DNA from: Mycteria americana | Lineage: Eukaryota; Chordata; Aves; Ciconiiformes; Ciconiidae | Length of the DNA: 64,000 nt | Reading direction: 5' to 3' | Assembly (NCBI RefSeq): GCF_035582795.1 | Contig: NC_134365.1 | Coordinates: 38,420,135 to 38,484,134 of the forward strand | In this document: positions 49,751-62,300 of the stretch, in pieces | Position numbering within the stretch: position 1 is the stretch's first letter | Layout of the letters: each line of letters opens with the position of its first letter | Notes under the pieces: model-generated | The model's input: the letters and a program-made list of their open reading frames with translations, nothing else | Database searches by the model: none | Told to the model about the DNA's origin: nothing | Program-made: the position numbers and the translations under genes

Positions 49751-51359
49751 GAAGAAACTCACGTCTGCGTGAAGAAACTAAGTTTGTACGTAGCGGCCAC
49801 CTGGTACGCGCCGTGTTTGAGTGGGGGCTGGGGAAGCACCACCGAAACGGTGCGTGGGTGCGCTTGGGTTGGGCTCCCCGTGGGATGCAGCAGAGCTGGG
49901 CGAGGCGGCCGGCCGCGCTGGCAGGTCAGGCCGCAGGGCGAGCCATCAGCCGGCCGGTGCAGCAGGGACAGCTCTGCCCAGCTCTAGGGAACTGCGCGGT
50001 GAATGTGACAATGCGCTGAAGAGAGAAAAGGCCTTCACCGTGCGCTTGTCCGAAGGTCTCAAGAACAGTGGAGACTCTGAAAAACACGGAAATGTTGACA
50101 TTTACACAGAAACTGGAACTGGCTCGGTATAGAAACTTAGTGAAGCTGAAAGAATTGTCTATTCAAGAAGTTATTTAAACGGAATCATGCCTTTTAAAGG
50201 AATAAAAAACACTGTTTCTAAATTTTTTTGATTCTTTCATAAGAAAAAGCCAAGCCTTTTTTAAAAAGCTAAAACTAATCAGGATCGAAAAAGTTTGAGT
50301 AAAACCCCCAAGTTTCTGTCTGTAATGTTCTGGAAGGACCTGGAGGGTATTTTCTGCCTGTGAATGCTGCCTTGGATGCTGCTGTGCTCCATCCCATCCT
50401 GTTAGTGTGACTGCAAAAGTTACCTCTGGATTAACTGCCTGAAACAGAATTCTTTGGGTCATGGGAAACAACATGAAGTTGGTCTTGCTTTTCCAGACAC
50501 ATCTATTCGAGTGGAGTTTGCCATGTCAGCTTACACACAGGGAAGACGTACTGAGCTGTGTCATCTTTCTTTTTCAGGTTCGAAGAGCATAGCTAAACTG
50601 GTAATGGTGATTTTTTTAAGCAAAAGGTTTAGGATTCAACACATGAAATAACCTCGCCCTCCCACTGACATGCTGTACTGTGAGTTTTCCTGCATCTCCT
50701 TCTGCGGAATCTTCTGCGCTGTCGATGGATCATTTCCCTAATCCTGTATTACTGTTCCTGTCCTGGCGTAGGTACCTCTCCCTCATCTCCATCGTTCTGT
50801 CTGCTCAGGATTTTATTGTCAAATTTCCCAGAACAGCACACATGCGCACCAGAGAGAAACACACATATTTACGTATCGTGTGTATGTAAATATATAAGTA
50901 TAAATTCATAAATACCCCGTAATTATGAAGCACAACATTAAAACGACAACTCCACATTTTCCATATACGAGTACCTGTAAGGCACCTGTGCACCCCCCGA
51001 CACTTGCAAAGACTTTTCCTCCCAGCTTTTTCCTCCCAGCTTTCAAAGACTTTTCCACCCAGCGTTTTGCGGGTGGGGAGCTGGCACACGGGGAGGGAGT
51101 GACTTGCGCAAGGTTACCCCAGGAACACATTTGCGGGCAGATGTAGGCTGGAATACAGTTCTCCTAAATCCTCAGGTGGTTCCCTCGTAACTTGCCCAGC
51201 CGGAAAAGCTTAGGCTCCAAAAGCTGGAGTCAGCGTATGTAGTCGAAGGGAACAGCCCCGCCTCTAGATGCTTATTAGATAACGGTGGTTATTTATTATT
51301 TTTATTATTATTTGAGATTTATTTTGCGTTAAATTGCTGTATCGTACCCGCTCACCTCT
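49751..51359. other. Upstream flank of WIF1, no gene recognised
   Basis: Moderately GC-rich close to the island, then ordinary. At 51007-51063 there is a short imperfect duplication in which CAAAGACTTTTCCNCCCAGC appears twice with an extra partial copy between. No exon supported. Confidence 0.5.
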
Positions 51360-51399
51360 GCCTCCCCCTAACCGACTACAGGCAGGGTTCGGAGGATCG

Positions 51400-51660
51400 C
51401 TGTGGGTGGGGCTGCTCTCGAATTCACGCTCCCCGCCTGCTGCGCGCACTCAGCCGGTGCCGCCGCCCGCTCCCGCCCGCCGCGGCAACGCCGCCCCCGG
51501 GAGGCCGCGCTGCGGGGCCGCCGGTGCGGGGCCGCCGGTGCGGGGCCGCCCTCTGCCGGCCGCAGCCGCCCCTGCAGGCCCCGGCGGAGCGGCTGCCCCT
51601 TCCTTCCCCGTCCCGGGAGCGGCTCCGGCAGCGTGCTGGGGGTCTTATCCCGCAGGCTGG
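51400..51660. promoter_or_regulatory. Second CpG-rich pocket about 2.3 kb upstream of WIF1
   Basis: High CG density. A 14-bp unit TGCGGGGCCGCCGG is repeated nearly three times at 51511-51551. It could be an upstream promoter or a divergent start site; no clear coding exon lies beside it. Confidence 0.45.
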
Positions 51661-54600
51661 ACTGGCAGGGACCCTCTGAATAACCTGCTAAACCGGTAGA
51701 GAGATTAGCTTTCAATAGGTGTTCAAAAAAACCCCCGTACCAAATAAAGCTATGTTATGTGGCGATCTGAGATACGTGTAAGAGAACAGCTATTAGTTAT
51801 GTTGGGAATTTGCTAGTAATGGATTTGATTTTAGACAGCAGGCAAATATTTTGGTTTTAAGAATGAGATACGATTAATTTTTCTTAGCTTCAAAAGATAC
51901 AAGCAATTTTAATTTTGCGACCAAAGAGAAAGGTACAGGGGAAAAATATGTCTGAACTATGAAGCTTTTACAAAGAGGTTAAAATAGCACCTTAATATAG
52001 GTAAGAATTTTGTATATTCTAATACAATTATTTACGTTGTTATTTATCACTTAAAGGGGCTTTCTTAAGATCTAGCGAAGGAAGAGAACTTAATTGCCAA
52101 GTAATAACCCTGGAACGTCATTTCTGAAACTGTGATGGTACAATATAAACACTCCTGAGTAAAAAATGCAGTAGTGATCAGCTTATTTTCTGCAGAAATA
52201 AGTAGTAAGTAGTGACTGAAATACTGTTCAGTGGGTACGTATTTGTATCTACAGACTATCCTAGCCCATATACAGCTCTGTATGTGTCTGCACGCCATGT
52301 GTCTCTTCTCCAACAACATCTACCAAGGCTTAGGTGAGCCCTCTGTTAGGGCTGACTGGCCTGTGTTACTGCAGTGTCTGTTCTCCCGAGTTTCTCTCCA
52401 CTGTAGTATTGTACCACGATGAGATTCACTGAGGATATGGTTTGCAAAGCTTGTGTTCATACTGCCTGCTTGCATTCAACATGATGATCTAGGTAAAAGC
52501 TTGTTCTATTTCTTCTCGATCCCTTATTTAAATGTCCCTTTCTCCTAACTTACATATTTCAGGGAATAATAGTCACTTTTTAAGTGAGTTGAGAGCACTA
52601 TGGAGAGTGGATTGGAATATACTTGGACAAGCAAACATTTTGTGGTTCTTTGTTTAATGAAATGGAAAACATACATGAAAAAAGAACTACGTTGTGAATG
52701 TGGCTTCAAGATCCACTAACTTTCATAGGAATGCATATATAGTGCATTTGTGGCCTGCTCTGACATTCATTGCAACTGACAGCATCCCCCTGATGACAGC
52801 CTTGGAAGGAATTAATGAATGGATGGGCTGAATGATGATATATGTAGGGAGGGATATGGAAGTCAGTGCCTGATGCCCTTTGATCATCAGTTATGAGTAA
52901 TATAAAAAGAGGGAGGAAAAGGCATAAATAATAGCAGTAATGGGCATAAATATGGCCTGAGGTGATAATTTTCATCCCAAAGGCTATACATGCTGCTTCA
53001 CCTCACCTTACCAGAAAGAGTAAATATATATTTTATTTATTTGTTTCTCTGTCGTAAACATTGGTAGATAATAACTAACACCTGCACAATTTAAATAAGG
53101 AAGAAGACGCCAAATTGCAGAAGGATTTTCAGAAGTGCTCAGCCTTCACTGGGTTTATTCACTGAAGTGAATCACGAAATTCCCGCCAGTTTCAGCAGAA
53201 ACAAAGTTTATTCATTGGGAATTAGATCCCCTTAAATTCTTGCTGGTTAGGCCAAAATGATGGGCATTCCAGTTTTGCTGGAATTGGAATACATTGAAGT
53301 TTCTGAAATTTCAAATGGGAAATCAAAGACTCCACCTTCAATTATTCTGAATATAACATTCTAATTATTTATTTTAGAAGATAGTCTATTTTGTAGTATT
53401 AAAAACTATGTTAGAGCAATACTCTGAAGGTTGTAACATCACACACCAGAGAGGCAGGAGAGGTCTCCTATTTTATATCGCTTATAATATAGTTCGTTAT
53501 CTGTTCTCTTTCTTTTCCTACAATATTCTTGGCTCATCCATTGGAGAGCATGGACTTGATCTGGCTTTGAACCAGGCTTGGTGCTGAAGAAGACAATTAT
53601 TTTTAAAGCTGTTGCCTCATTTGTTGCTGAAGTTGAAAAGTTTAAAAGCAAATGAGACAGGAGTTTGCAGAAGTAAAAATGATCACGTCGATAAAGAAGT
53701 TAGAGAGAGATGTCCTTGTCCTTGTCTCTGTCATGTTCCTACGTGGCAATAGGCAAGCTACTTCATTCTTTTTCCCAGGTAGTCACCAATTTTTGTTCTT
53801 CATTTCTGGGTGCCTGACATCGGATCTTCAGTCTTGTCTGCAGAATCCCAGAATCCAGGCAGGTAATCCCAGAGTTGGTGCAAAAATGTATAATTCTGTC
53901 TTTAAAAAGGATAGTATAGCAGAGAAGGTCAGGGCCAGATGATGCAGAGTTTGGAGAAAATGAAGTATCAAGTAGGCATTGTTTGTTTTCTGCAACTGTA
54001 TTACTAGGTACCATCTTATGATACACAACCATGTGTTACATGCACAGTCTTCATTCTGGGAGTTTTAAAAGTTTTTGAATCGTTGAATTTGCATTTTTTT
54101 AAATGCTAGGGGTTTTTTATAACTTGTGTACCATTTCTCAGCTTTTAAAAAGCAAATCTAACCTTCTTTTAAACTGCAGAGCTAATACGCACTGGTTTAA
54201 TTTAATTAATTTTTATTTTAATTTTCATTATTTTAATAGATTGTAGTAAATTTAACTTTAATGGTTTCATTTTTAAAAGGAACAGTGCACACTAACTATT
54301 TTATCAATTAATTCCAAAATTGATCATTGCTATTAGCCTGAAGTCATCTGTTCCCAGCTATTTCTCCTGGTGACATGACTTTTAACTTTGCTTCAAGTTG
54401 CAAGTTCCATTTCTGAAACTGATTTTGTGTTTGCCTGAGAGATGTGAATACTTGTTTCAAAACTATCAGAGCAAAGTAATTTTAAACAATAGAAAGTAGA
54501 CCTTTTGTTTTCAGTTTTATTTATTTTTTTAAAAATCATCTCTACGCAAGTGTATTTTTAATTGTTTCAGTTTTCTTAAATCTTGATTATTGATTTTTTC

Positions 54601-54900
54601 CTTGAAAAATATAAGTATTGTGAAAATTTTATGTCCTTAAAATAACTGAAAAACATACTAAAGAGTTACATCAGTTTAGTGTTAACATAATTTATTGTAC
54701 CTTTCCTATTTATAAGATTAGCAATTGGACTTAAAAATCGATTTATCCAAGTTGCATTGAAGTATTTAGCTGTGAAATACATTCTTGGGAATAATTAAAG
54801 GAAAACTTTGTATTGAAATATGTATATATAAACAATTCTTATGAGTTTCCTTTTATTCCTTGCATTTATGAAAAAGCCGTAGTACTTTTTAGCGAAGGAA
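51661..54900. other. AT-rich upstream sequence, no gene recognised
   Basis: Low-GC sequence with many stop codons on both strands. A minus-strand acceptor-like site at 52190 leads into a 125-nt open stretch ending at 52065, but nothing else supports it. Confidence 0.5.
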
Positions 54901-55099
54901 GAGCACGTTACCGCCTCACCAAGGTATTTCGTCTCGTGCCATTTGAGAGAGGGTGGAAGGTTGCCTAGAAATGGCAGCCTTAGCTCAGGCGGGTGGTCCA
55001 GGGTCTGGTGGCCCACACCGGTTCTTCTGCAGAAGAAGGAAAAATCCTGTTTAATTGTGTCATTCTGTTTACCAGGGTGGATTTCTGGGGTGATACAAA

Positions 55100-55310
55100 G
55101 GGCAGGTGTTTGCCCCGCTTTCCCGGGAAGACAGCTCGCCGAGGGGATGCTCTGGCTCAGGACTCGCGCTCCGCGCTTCTCGCAGCCCGGCAGCACTCGG
55201 CGGAGCGGCAGGACGCCGGCCCGCAGCACGCCAGCCCGCAGCACGGCCCGGCTGCCGCAGGGCCTCACCTTGGAGAAGCGCCGGAGGCTGCCAGGAGGCT
55301 GCCAGGCTGT
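55100..55310. promoter_or_regulatory. Third CpG-rich pocket
   Basis: CG-dense segment with direct repeats (GCCCGCAGCACG twice near 55218-55246; GAGGCTGCCAG twice near 55286-55307). On the minus strand it is followed by a good donor (TTCTCCAAG|GTGAGG near 55272) and, further on, an acceptor (TTCTTCTGCAG near 55025), so it may be the start of a minus-strand transcript. The coding content is not convincing. Confidence 0.35.
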
Positions 55311-56429
55311 TTCGGGCACTGGTTTTAGCCTATTCTCAGACACAGTGAATTCCAGAGTCTTAACTGGTCATTCTGGGGGCGAAGAGGAAATCTTCTCCCA
55401 GTTTTGAATTGCCTTATTTTATTTTCCATGAGCATTCCCTTGTTTGCAGACTAAGGAAACCCTTATCCTTCTGCTCTCCACTACTTAGTGCTCTAAATAT
55501 TATCATGACTCGAGTTGCTTGTCCCTTCCCTACAGCGCACATCCTTGCTTTCTCTTTATATCAGATCTTTTCCATGTTCCTGGTCATTCTTCTTCCCTTT
55601 CTCTGGCTACTCGTTACCTTTGCAATACTCTTTTCAGAGATATGTTGGCAAGTGCTGTTCACAAGGCCACAACACTGATTTTTCCTGAGAACATTGTTTT
55701 ATTTTTTATCTTGGCGTCCTATGAAAATGACATCTATACAATGTTCACAATGTCTGAACTGATCAGTTGATTTCTACCACGTTTGACAGGTCAGTATAGG
55801 CCTCAAAGCGTAGTTAATGTCTTATTGCAAGTAGTTAGTAGTAGAACAGAAAAAAAGAGGCATCCTGTAAACGTCCTGTCTGTGAGAGAAGTGCAGTCTG
55901 TCCTCACGCACTATTACATATAATAGAATTACTTTTCCCTAGATGTCCCCAAATGCAGGGGGAACTTCAGTTGAAGATTACACCTTCTCAGATAAAAAAT
56001 CAATCAGTCATGAGAGGCAAACTGTAGTAATCCAGTCTGTGTTAGATTCAGTACCCTCCGAGATTGCTAGTACTGTTCATTATCCCATTTCTGCATAAAC
56101 TAACTCTCTATTAGCTCTTTTTCAACCGTCTCAGTTACTTATGTCTGTTTGGGACAAATCTTAGATCTTATGAAGAGGTACTGGGATTTATTTTTCCCAC
56201 TCTAGTAGACATTGTTTTACACTAAGCAACACTGAATTTAGTGGGGTTTTAGAGAGAAAGCTAGAAAATCTTAGCAAAGTAAAAAATAAAAGGGAAGAAG
56301 TGGGTGCAATTAGGTTTCTACCTTAGAAATGACAGAGAACATTAATAACAGCTGACAGAAACTCATCCTTTACAAAATTATGCTTGTATTGTACCAAACG
56401 AAGTAATCTCTTTTACCAAAGTTACTTAC

Positions 56430-56507
56430 CTGCAGCATCAGCTTCAGAGGGTTTAACATCTATGTCTATTGGAGGAGATAACGGGCAGACTTGATAAATA
56501 TTGCTCA
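56430..56507 (-). other. Candidate 78-nt exon of unknown gene, upstream of WIF1
   Basis: The acceptor CATTCCTTTTCAG|TG and the consensus donor GCAG|GTAAGTAAC flank a 78-nt stretch with one open frame, phase 1 in and out. It reads SNIYQVCPLSPPIDIDVKPS, then EADAA. The other two frames contain stops. Its exit phase would also fit WIF1 exon 2, so an upstream alternative exon is formally possible. I do not recognise the protein. Confidence 0.35.
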
Positions 56508-57399
56508 CTGAAAAGGAATGAAATATATGAGAGCTGTATGATTTGTTGCTGAATGTGGCTGCCCACAAAGCCTTTGATGCGTATGTCATACACTGGAGAT
56601 TAAAAGCTCAAATTCTGCGACTATGGGATCATGCAAGCTTCTTTGATAACTGATCAAGTGGTCTGTGACTTGCCTCGCAAGAAAACTTTAAGCACTTACA
56701 GAATCAAAACTAAAGATATCATTACAATTTCTCACAGAAATTATAAAAAAGCACATCAAAATCTTTTAGGAACATTCTTGGAAAACTATAGCCAATGTCT
56801 GAAAAGACCATCAGAGTGACAGTGCCTTAGGAGCAGAAAGACAAAATGTATATTGTCCATTCTGTGGTAGGGAAGAAAGACATAGGAGGGATTATAGATG
56901 CCATAGCATGAAATAATGCCTTGCATATGGTAAAGAATATGTGAATCGTAAAGTGGGAAAAAATCACTTTGGGCCATATGTTCCCCTCTGGCATTAAACT
57001 GCATGGGAGAACAAAATAATCTGAAAATCATGTCATTTTTGAAGCACAGCCATTCAACTGCGTTCTCCTGCTGCCTTTGTGCACTACGCAGAGCGGGATC
57101 CAGACGTGCTATATGAGAAGCTACACAATACTTTGAATAGTGCTAAAGAAAGGGGAGCCCAGCCCCATTCATCTCCCAGTTCAAACCTTCCCCATGCTGG
57201 AACTGGTAAGGAGACAGGAGAGCAAGGGTGGGCAGGGCAGGGATCCTGATATTCCGTTCAGAGTTTTAGTACAGTATGAGTCAGGCGTACGGGATGCCAT
57301 CCTAGCCTACATACAGGTGGTGGTAAAACTGCCGTTGACCTAACAGGGCCAGGATTTCTGTCTCGTTATATATCTCCGATGCCCCCATCTTCCTGGAAC

Positions 57400-57550
57400 G
57401 ACCGTGCAGCTGCTGCTGAGGCATCGCCCCGGGCCCCCGCCCGCCACCCCGCACAGCTCTCCCGGCAGCCCCAGGAGATACAACAGAACATCAAGTGTTC
57501 CTGTTCCGAGCGGGACCGCCCGGACCCTGCGTTTCATGCGCGTGGATTTT
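57400..57550. other. Small GC-rich pocket
   Basis: About 150 bp of CG-containing sequence just left of the hairpin. Open frames here are on both strands and are not recognised. Confidence 0.4.
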
Positions 57551-57621
57551 AGGTGGTGTCAGGAGTATGACACTGTGGGGAGCTGCTCATTTGTCAGCTC
57601 TTCCTTTCCTCCCACTTTTTT

Positions 57622-57655
57622 TAAAAACACGGCCTACTTTTAGGCCGTGTTTTTA
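57622..57655. repeat. Perfect inverted repeat, 15-bp stem with 4-nt loop
   Basis: TAAAAACACGGCCTA at 57622-57636 is followed by CTTT and by its exact reverse complement at 57641-57655. It is the most perfect hairpin I noticed in the window. No flanking element explains it. Confidence 0.9.
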
Positions 57656-58574
57656 CAGAAAAGGGAATACAGTTACTTTTCTCCTTGGAGTAAAACCCCT
57701 TGGATTCCTTAGTTTTGCTGCTTTCCTTAGCATGCAGCCAGAGAGATGGGAGCACACACACGAGAAACCCAGGAGTGCTTTTTAGGAGCCCCATTCAAAA
57801 TCCACTTGTTAGCAGAAGATAGGACATACGGCAGTTCTGCTTACACGGCAAGTAGGCAAAGGTATATCGACATGTTTCAATACAAGGGAAGCTGTGTAAC
57901 ATAACATCATTTAGAAATAAGTGAAGTATATTGAGCTATAGATAAAGCTAGATGGAGGAAAAAATTAACACACTGAGGTGATCTGAAACAACAGAGAACT
58001 ATACCATGAAAATCATGAACTTCTAATTAGGAGCCTCTTACATTCTCTAATTGTGGAATATTCCTTCCCCAGCAGATTATTTTCTGCCACAGAAGTTTTA
58101 ATTTCTCTGTTCCCTGGGCCATTCATGTGTCACTTTTTGTTTTCTAACTGATAATGTTTATTACACTTGCTAAGCTTAATTTCTTGCACATGAGGGAATA
58201 AAATCTTTGTGGACTTTCTGCTGCCTCAGCATGGGGCAGACTAAGAGGTGGGTTTCGTGTGGGAGTGGGTACAGAGAGTCAAAACATCTGGACTGAGGGT
58301 AAAGGCTTTTCAGTCCCTTTGGTAATGAAGGGTAAAGGAGCTGAGGAACTGAATGCCAAGGGCTGTAATTCTCCACATGCAGGGAAGAAAGCTGAAAGAA
58401 GAAATGCAGTAACAGATGTAGAAGGACAGGGTGTTGGCAAATTCAAAAACTATGAGAGGATCCAATCAGCAAGAGAATATGACATGCCTGGCATTAAACA
58501 TAATAATTACAAACCTTTTTAATCGCATTAAAGTTCTTCCATATTTACTCAATGACACGTCTGAAAATTATCTA

Positions 58575-58600
58575 ATTAAAATTAAAATTAAAATTAAAAT
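58575..58600. repeat. ATTAAA hexamer microsatellite, about 4 copies
   Basis: Four full ATTAAA units and a partial one directly before the CR1 3' fragment. Confidence 0.85.
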
Positions 58601-58601
58601 C

Positions 58602-58800
58602 TTCACTGAAAGGGTTATCAAGCACTGGAACAGGCTGCCCAGGGAAGTGGTTGAGTCGCCATCCCTGGAGGTATTTAAAGGACGTTTGGATGAGGTGCTT
58701 ATGGACATGGTGTAGTGGTGGTCTTGGTAGTGTTAGGTTTACGGTTGGACTCGATGATCTTAAAGGTCTTTTCCAACCTACACGATTCTGTGATTCTGTG
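58602..58800 (+). mobile_element. CR1 LINE 3' end with terminal octamer repeat
   Basis: About 200 bp of CR1 3' sequence: GCACTGGAACAGGCTGCCCA, GTGGTTGAGTCGCCATCCCT, GGTTGGACTCGATGATCTTA and CCTACACG, then two copies of ATTCTGTG at 58785-58800, the avian CR1 terminus. 5' truncated, as is usual for CR1. Confidence 0.95.
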
Positions 58801-61800
58801 AAATAGGGTATTCTGAGAAAATAAGAGAATTCTGAATCTCTGCAGAAGGCTGGTGCTGCTTGTTTACTGAAAGCAGTAGGCATTCCAGAGGGCTTTTGGG
58901 TTTGTGTCTACGGCAGGTAGTGACAGCGGTTGCCTGAATGAGATGCAAAAGGACTACACTGCTTAGAAAGCTCAACACTGGGATTTCTCTTTGTCATAGT
59001 AATTCCTGGAGATGGAAGTTTGCTCAATAGCCAGGACCCAGAAATATTTTTTACACACATGGCAGATTGTGGAGAATGAACAAGAGCCTTTTTGGTTCCA
59101 GACTACACAGGCAGCACCTGAAGCAGAGCGAGAACAGCAACGTCGTAGCATGTTTGTTAATAAGTTAATGTTCTCCTTTACAGACAGCATGTTCTTGAAT
59201 TGCATAGTTCATGTAGTACTGAGCACCCCACAGTGAGTACCAAACAGGCAAAGCAGAACGGGTATGCTAGGACAAATAAATCCCATACAGAAACCCATAG
59301 AAGGAAGAGATTTAGTGAAGGGAGTGATGGAGTATCTGGAATTTGTACGGACCCTCAGCAATCCGTTCATTACATAAGTTACAGCACTGCAGCATTACTA
59401 GATGGCAAAAGGAGAAGAAATAATGTGAGATTATGGAAAAGTTGAAAGTAAAACTTGAATTCTGAGAGCAACAGATGGATAATGAGAGCGTTAAAATGTA
59501 TACATTATCTACAACATGTATTTAGAGACTTTTGTCTGGCCTGAGTTCTTCAGAAAATCCTAATGCAACTGCAGATAGATTTAAAAGGACCCAGACTTCC
59601 ACAGTTAACAGAATGAATGAGGGAACTTGTACAGCCAACACAATGTCAATATGAATGATGTAAAATGATATAAAAAATGCTGAACTGTGCATAGTAAAAC
59701 GTTTCCTAGGGGAAGGAGCAAGGAGTAATAGGTCCTAAAGCATGGCTTCAGTAAATGATAATTTAAATAGGAAATGCTCCAGAGAGGCAGTAAAAAAGCC
59801 ATGGAAAGGAAAGATATGTTATAAAAGAAAGCTAGAACCAAATTACAAGGCAGTGATATAAAATAAATGTCATAGCATCATGCAAAATATATGGAAGCAA
59901 TTGAAGCAACTACTGTTTTCATGGAACAATTCAGCTTCATACATATATTTATATTCTTTCAGATCACCAAAATAGGTCCAGATGCATCTAAGAATGGGCA
60001 CAGAGTTGTCCTTGAGCTTAGGATGAAGGAGCATGGAAAACTTCCCTGGGTAAGAGCAAAACCAAAATTATGTTTAAGACCTATTGGGTATTGTTTTTAC
60101 TGAAATTGCACAATATTCTCAATGCCAGAGGGTTTAAACATTTTATAAATAAAATTGAAACATCATTTCTAAATTATGTATGTTCAGTTGCATATGTGAA
60201 ATGTAGATTTAAGCATTAATTTGAAGGTACCATCTTGGTCAATATAAGGTACAGCTGGCTAATTGGCTCTTTGTAGGTTTTCATATGGTTATAACAAATA
60301 GCAGGTGGACACTAGGTTGCAAATGTGCATGTATGATATTGAAAACTTTAATTCAAGTAATTAATAACAGCTATTATAGATCTTAGCTGGAAAAGTTTCC
60401 ATCCTATATTTTTCTAAATGGTTTTCCAGTACATTTCATTTAGATTTGTGAATGATTAGCATTTCTAAAAACTAGTCTTAAGTACATCTGAACTTGGACA
60501 CTTGGAAGATAAGGAATACATTACAAAAGGCTCATTTGAAAACTTTGGTTTGCCAGTCTTCCCCGTGTTACTCCCTGAGGCTTGTAGCAGAGTTAATTAA
60601 TTTTCCCTGGGTACCAACCCACAAAGTAAGGCCTGTACTCCTTTTTGTCCTCTTATAGGGCCTTACCTCAACTGCTATATGTTTTCTTGTTTCTACTGTA
60701 AACAAAGTTGTTGACTTAAAATTATACTCTTCCTTTTATGACCTAACATGTTCTCATTCAGTTCTTCTACCTGTGCCTGTTTCAGCACACCTCTAAGGGT
60801 CTAACAATACATGCCCACCTTGTTTCTGCTTATATTATGACAACTTTTTAAATTACTTAGTCACATACTGCTTTTTCCTCCAGACTGAGTAGAGAACTGG
60901 CATTTCATTTCTTGCCTGACTGACTCTGCAACATAGATAATTTTCTTTTAGCACATCTTTTGCTTGTTTATAGCATATACTAGAAGTCATCCGGCATTTA
61001 ATTCATTAACATGCTTTTGCTATATAATTTGCAGCTTTATTATCTCTAACAAGAATACCATTCACAGTAACAAAGACATCATTCTCCAAAAAAATCCAGT
61101 AAGAAGAGGACAAATGATGGGCTGGGAAAAGCAATGGAATGGAATTCCTGCTTCGCTCTTCTATAACATTTTCCATCTTCATTCTTAAAGGACTTTTGCA
61201 AAGATGAATCATTATTTCCATTTGCCTATGGGAGAAACTGAATCACCTGAAGAGGAAGTGACTTGCCACACAGCAAGTCAGTGGCAGAGCCAAGAGCAAA
61301 GAACAAGGCTCTTCATTTCCCGTCTGGTGTGCTCATGACATTAACTCAGTTTACAGCTCTGCCACAGTCTTCTTTATGACCTTAGGTGAGTCATTTGGGT
61401 CCTTTATTCTGCTAACACTGAAGTGAACGTTTAATGTAAGCTTTTTTTTAAGATCACAACTGGCTGAAAACCCTCCACTAGTACATTGGCCAGATACATG
61501 GATGGTTCATTCTTTCTCACAGGGGAGAATTTCTTTCTTGCAGGGGAGAATTTTTTGTTCAGCACACCGTTATATTAGGTAATATTTTATTTTTCCTGCT
61601 GTGTTTATTTTTTCCCGGAAGCTTTTCACAAGGACTAATTTTAGCCAGGGGAAACCTGTGTCCATAGATGATAGAAAGTGGTAAGTTAGACAAGCCTCTA
61701 TTCTGTTGCTTGGAGGGTACATTGCCTGTGTGCTACAGGCCCCCAATTCTTCAGCCTTGCAAATACTATTCTCTTTTTCCGTAGACATCTGGAGCACAAC

Positions 61801-62300
61801 TGTCTGCACTCCAGATGAAGTCATGGTGCAGATGAGAGGAGAGTTCACTCCTCCAGCTACTGCTCCCTACGCAGCGTGGATGAATAGCAGAAAAACACCT
61901 TCTCTCCCCTGCCCTACCTCATCCCATATGCACATAGAGCTCCTCCAAACATTTCCCCTAGGATTCCTTGTAAGAATCTCTTATGAGGACACCTCTACAC
62001 TGTCCTACAAAGCCTCATGTGGTACAAAGCAGTCATTTCAGTATTTGGCTTTTAATTTGTCGTGTATTTTGCTATTACTACTTTCTGCTGTTCCCTCTGC
62101 TTTCTTCTATTCCTTTTAACTTTCTTACTTCTTTTTGATACTCTTTCTCCTATTTCTACTGTTTCTCCCTGTTTAATTTCTATGTGGTTTTTTCCCCTTT
62201 TTATGCTTCTTTTCCACAAGAAAAAGGAGGTGTTCCATTCTAGCCCAACTCATTATAGAGGCATGGAGAGGTGAGCTGGAGAGCTGGCAGAAAGCATTGC
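58801..62300. other. Upstream intergenic or intronic sequence with one exon-like segment
   Basis: AT-rich sequence without recognised genes apart from the plus-strand exon-like segment at 59963-60049. Open frames in 61.7-62.3 kb are pyrimidine-rich and not recognised. Confidence 0.4.
59963..60049 (+). other. Candidate 87-nt plus-strand exon of unknown gene
   Basis: The acceptor TATATTCTTTCAG|ATC and the donor CCCTGG|GTAAGAG enclose 29 codons, phase 0 in and out, encoding ITKIGPDASKNGHRVVLELR then MKEHGKLPW. Only this frame is open. The peptide has a natural composition, but I cannot name a family. It would be read away from WIF1. Confidence 0.3.

Noticed and set aside
48720..49987. Several long open frames on both strands across the CpG island (up to 328 codons)
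   Set aside because: They are a by-product of very high GC with few stops. Only exons 1 and 2 of WIF1 show conserved protein; the rest is Arg/Ala/Pro-rich translation of CpG sequence.
54795..55343. 182-codon open frame on the minus strand beginning MSENRLKPVPE
   Set aside because: It overlaps a GC pocket and ends in low-complexity AT-rich translation. No domain is recognised. Kept only as a possible transcript start, not as a gene.
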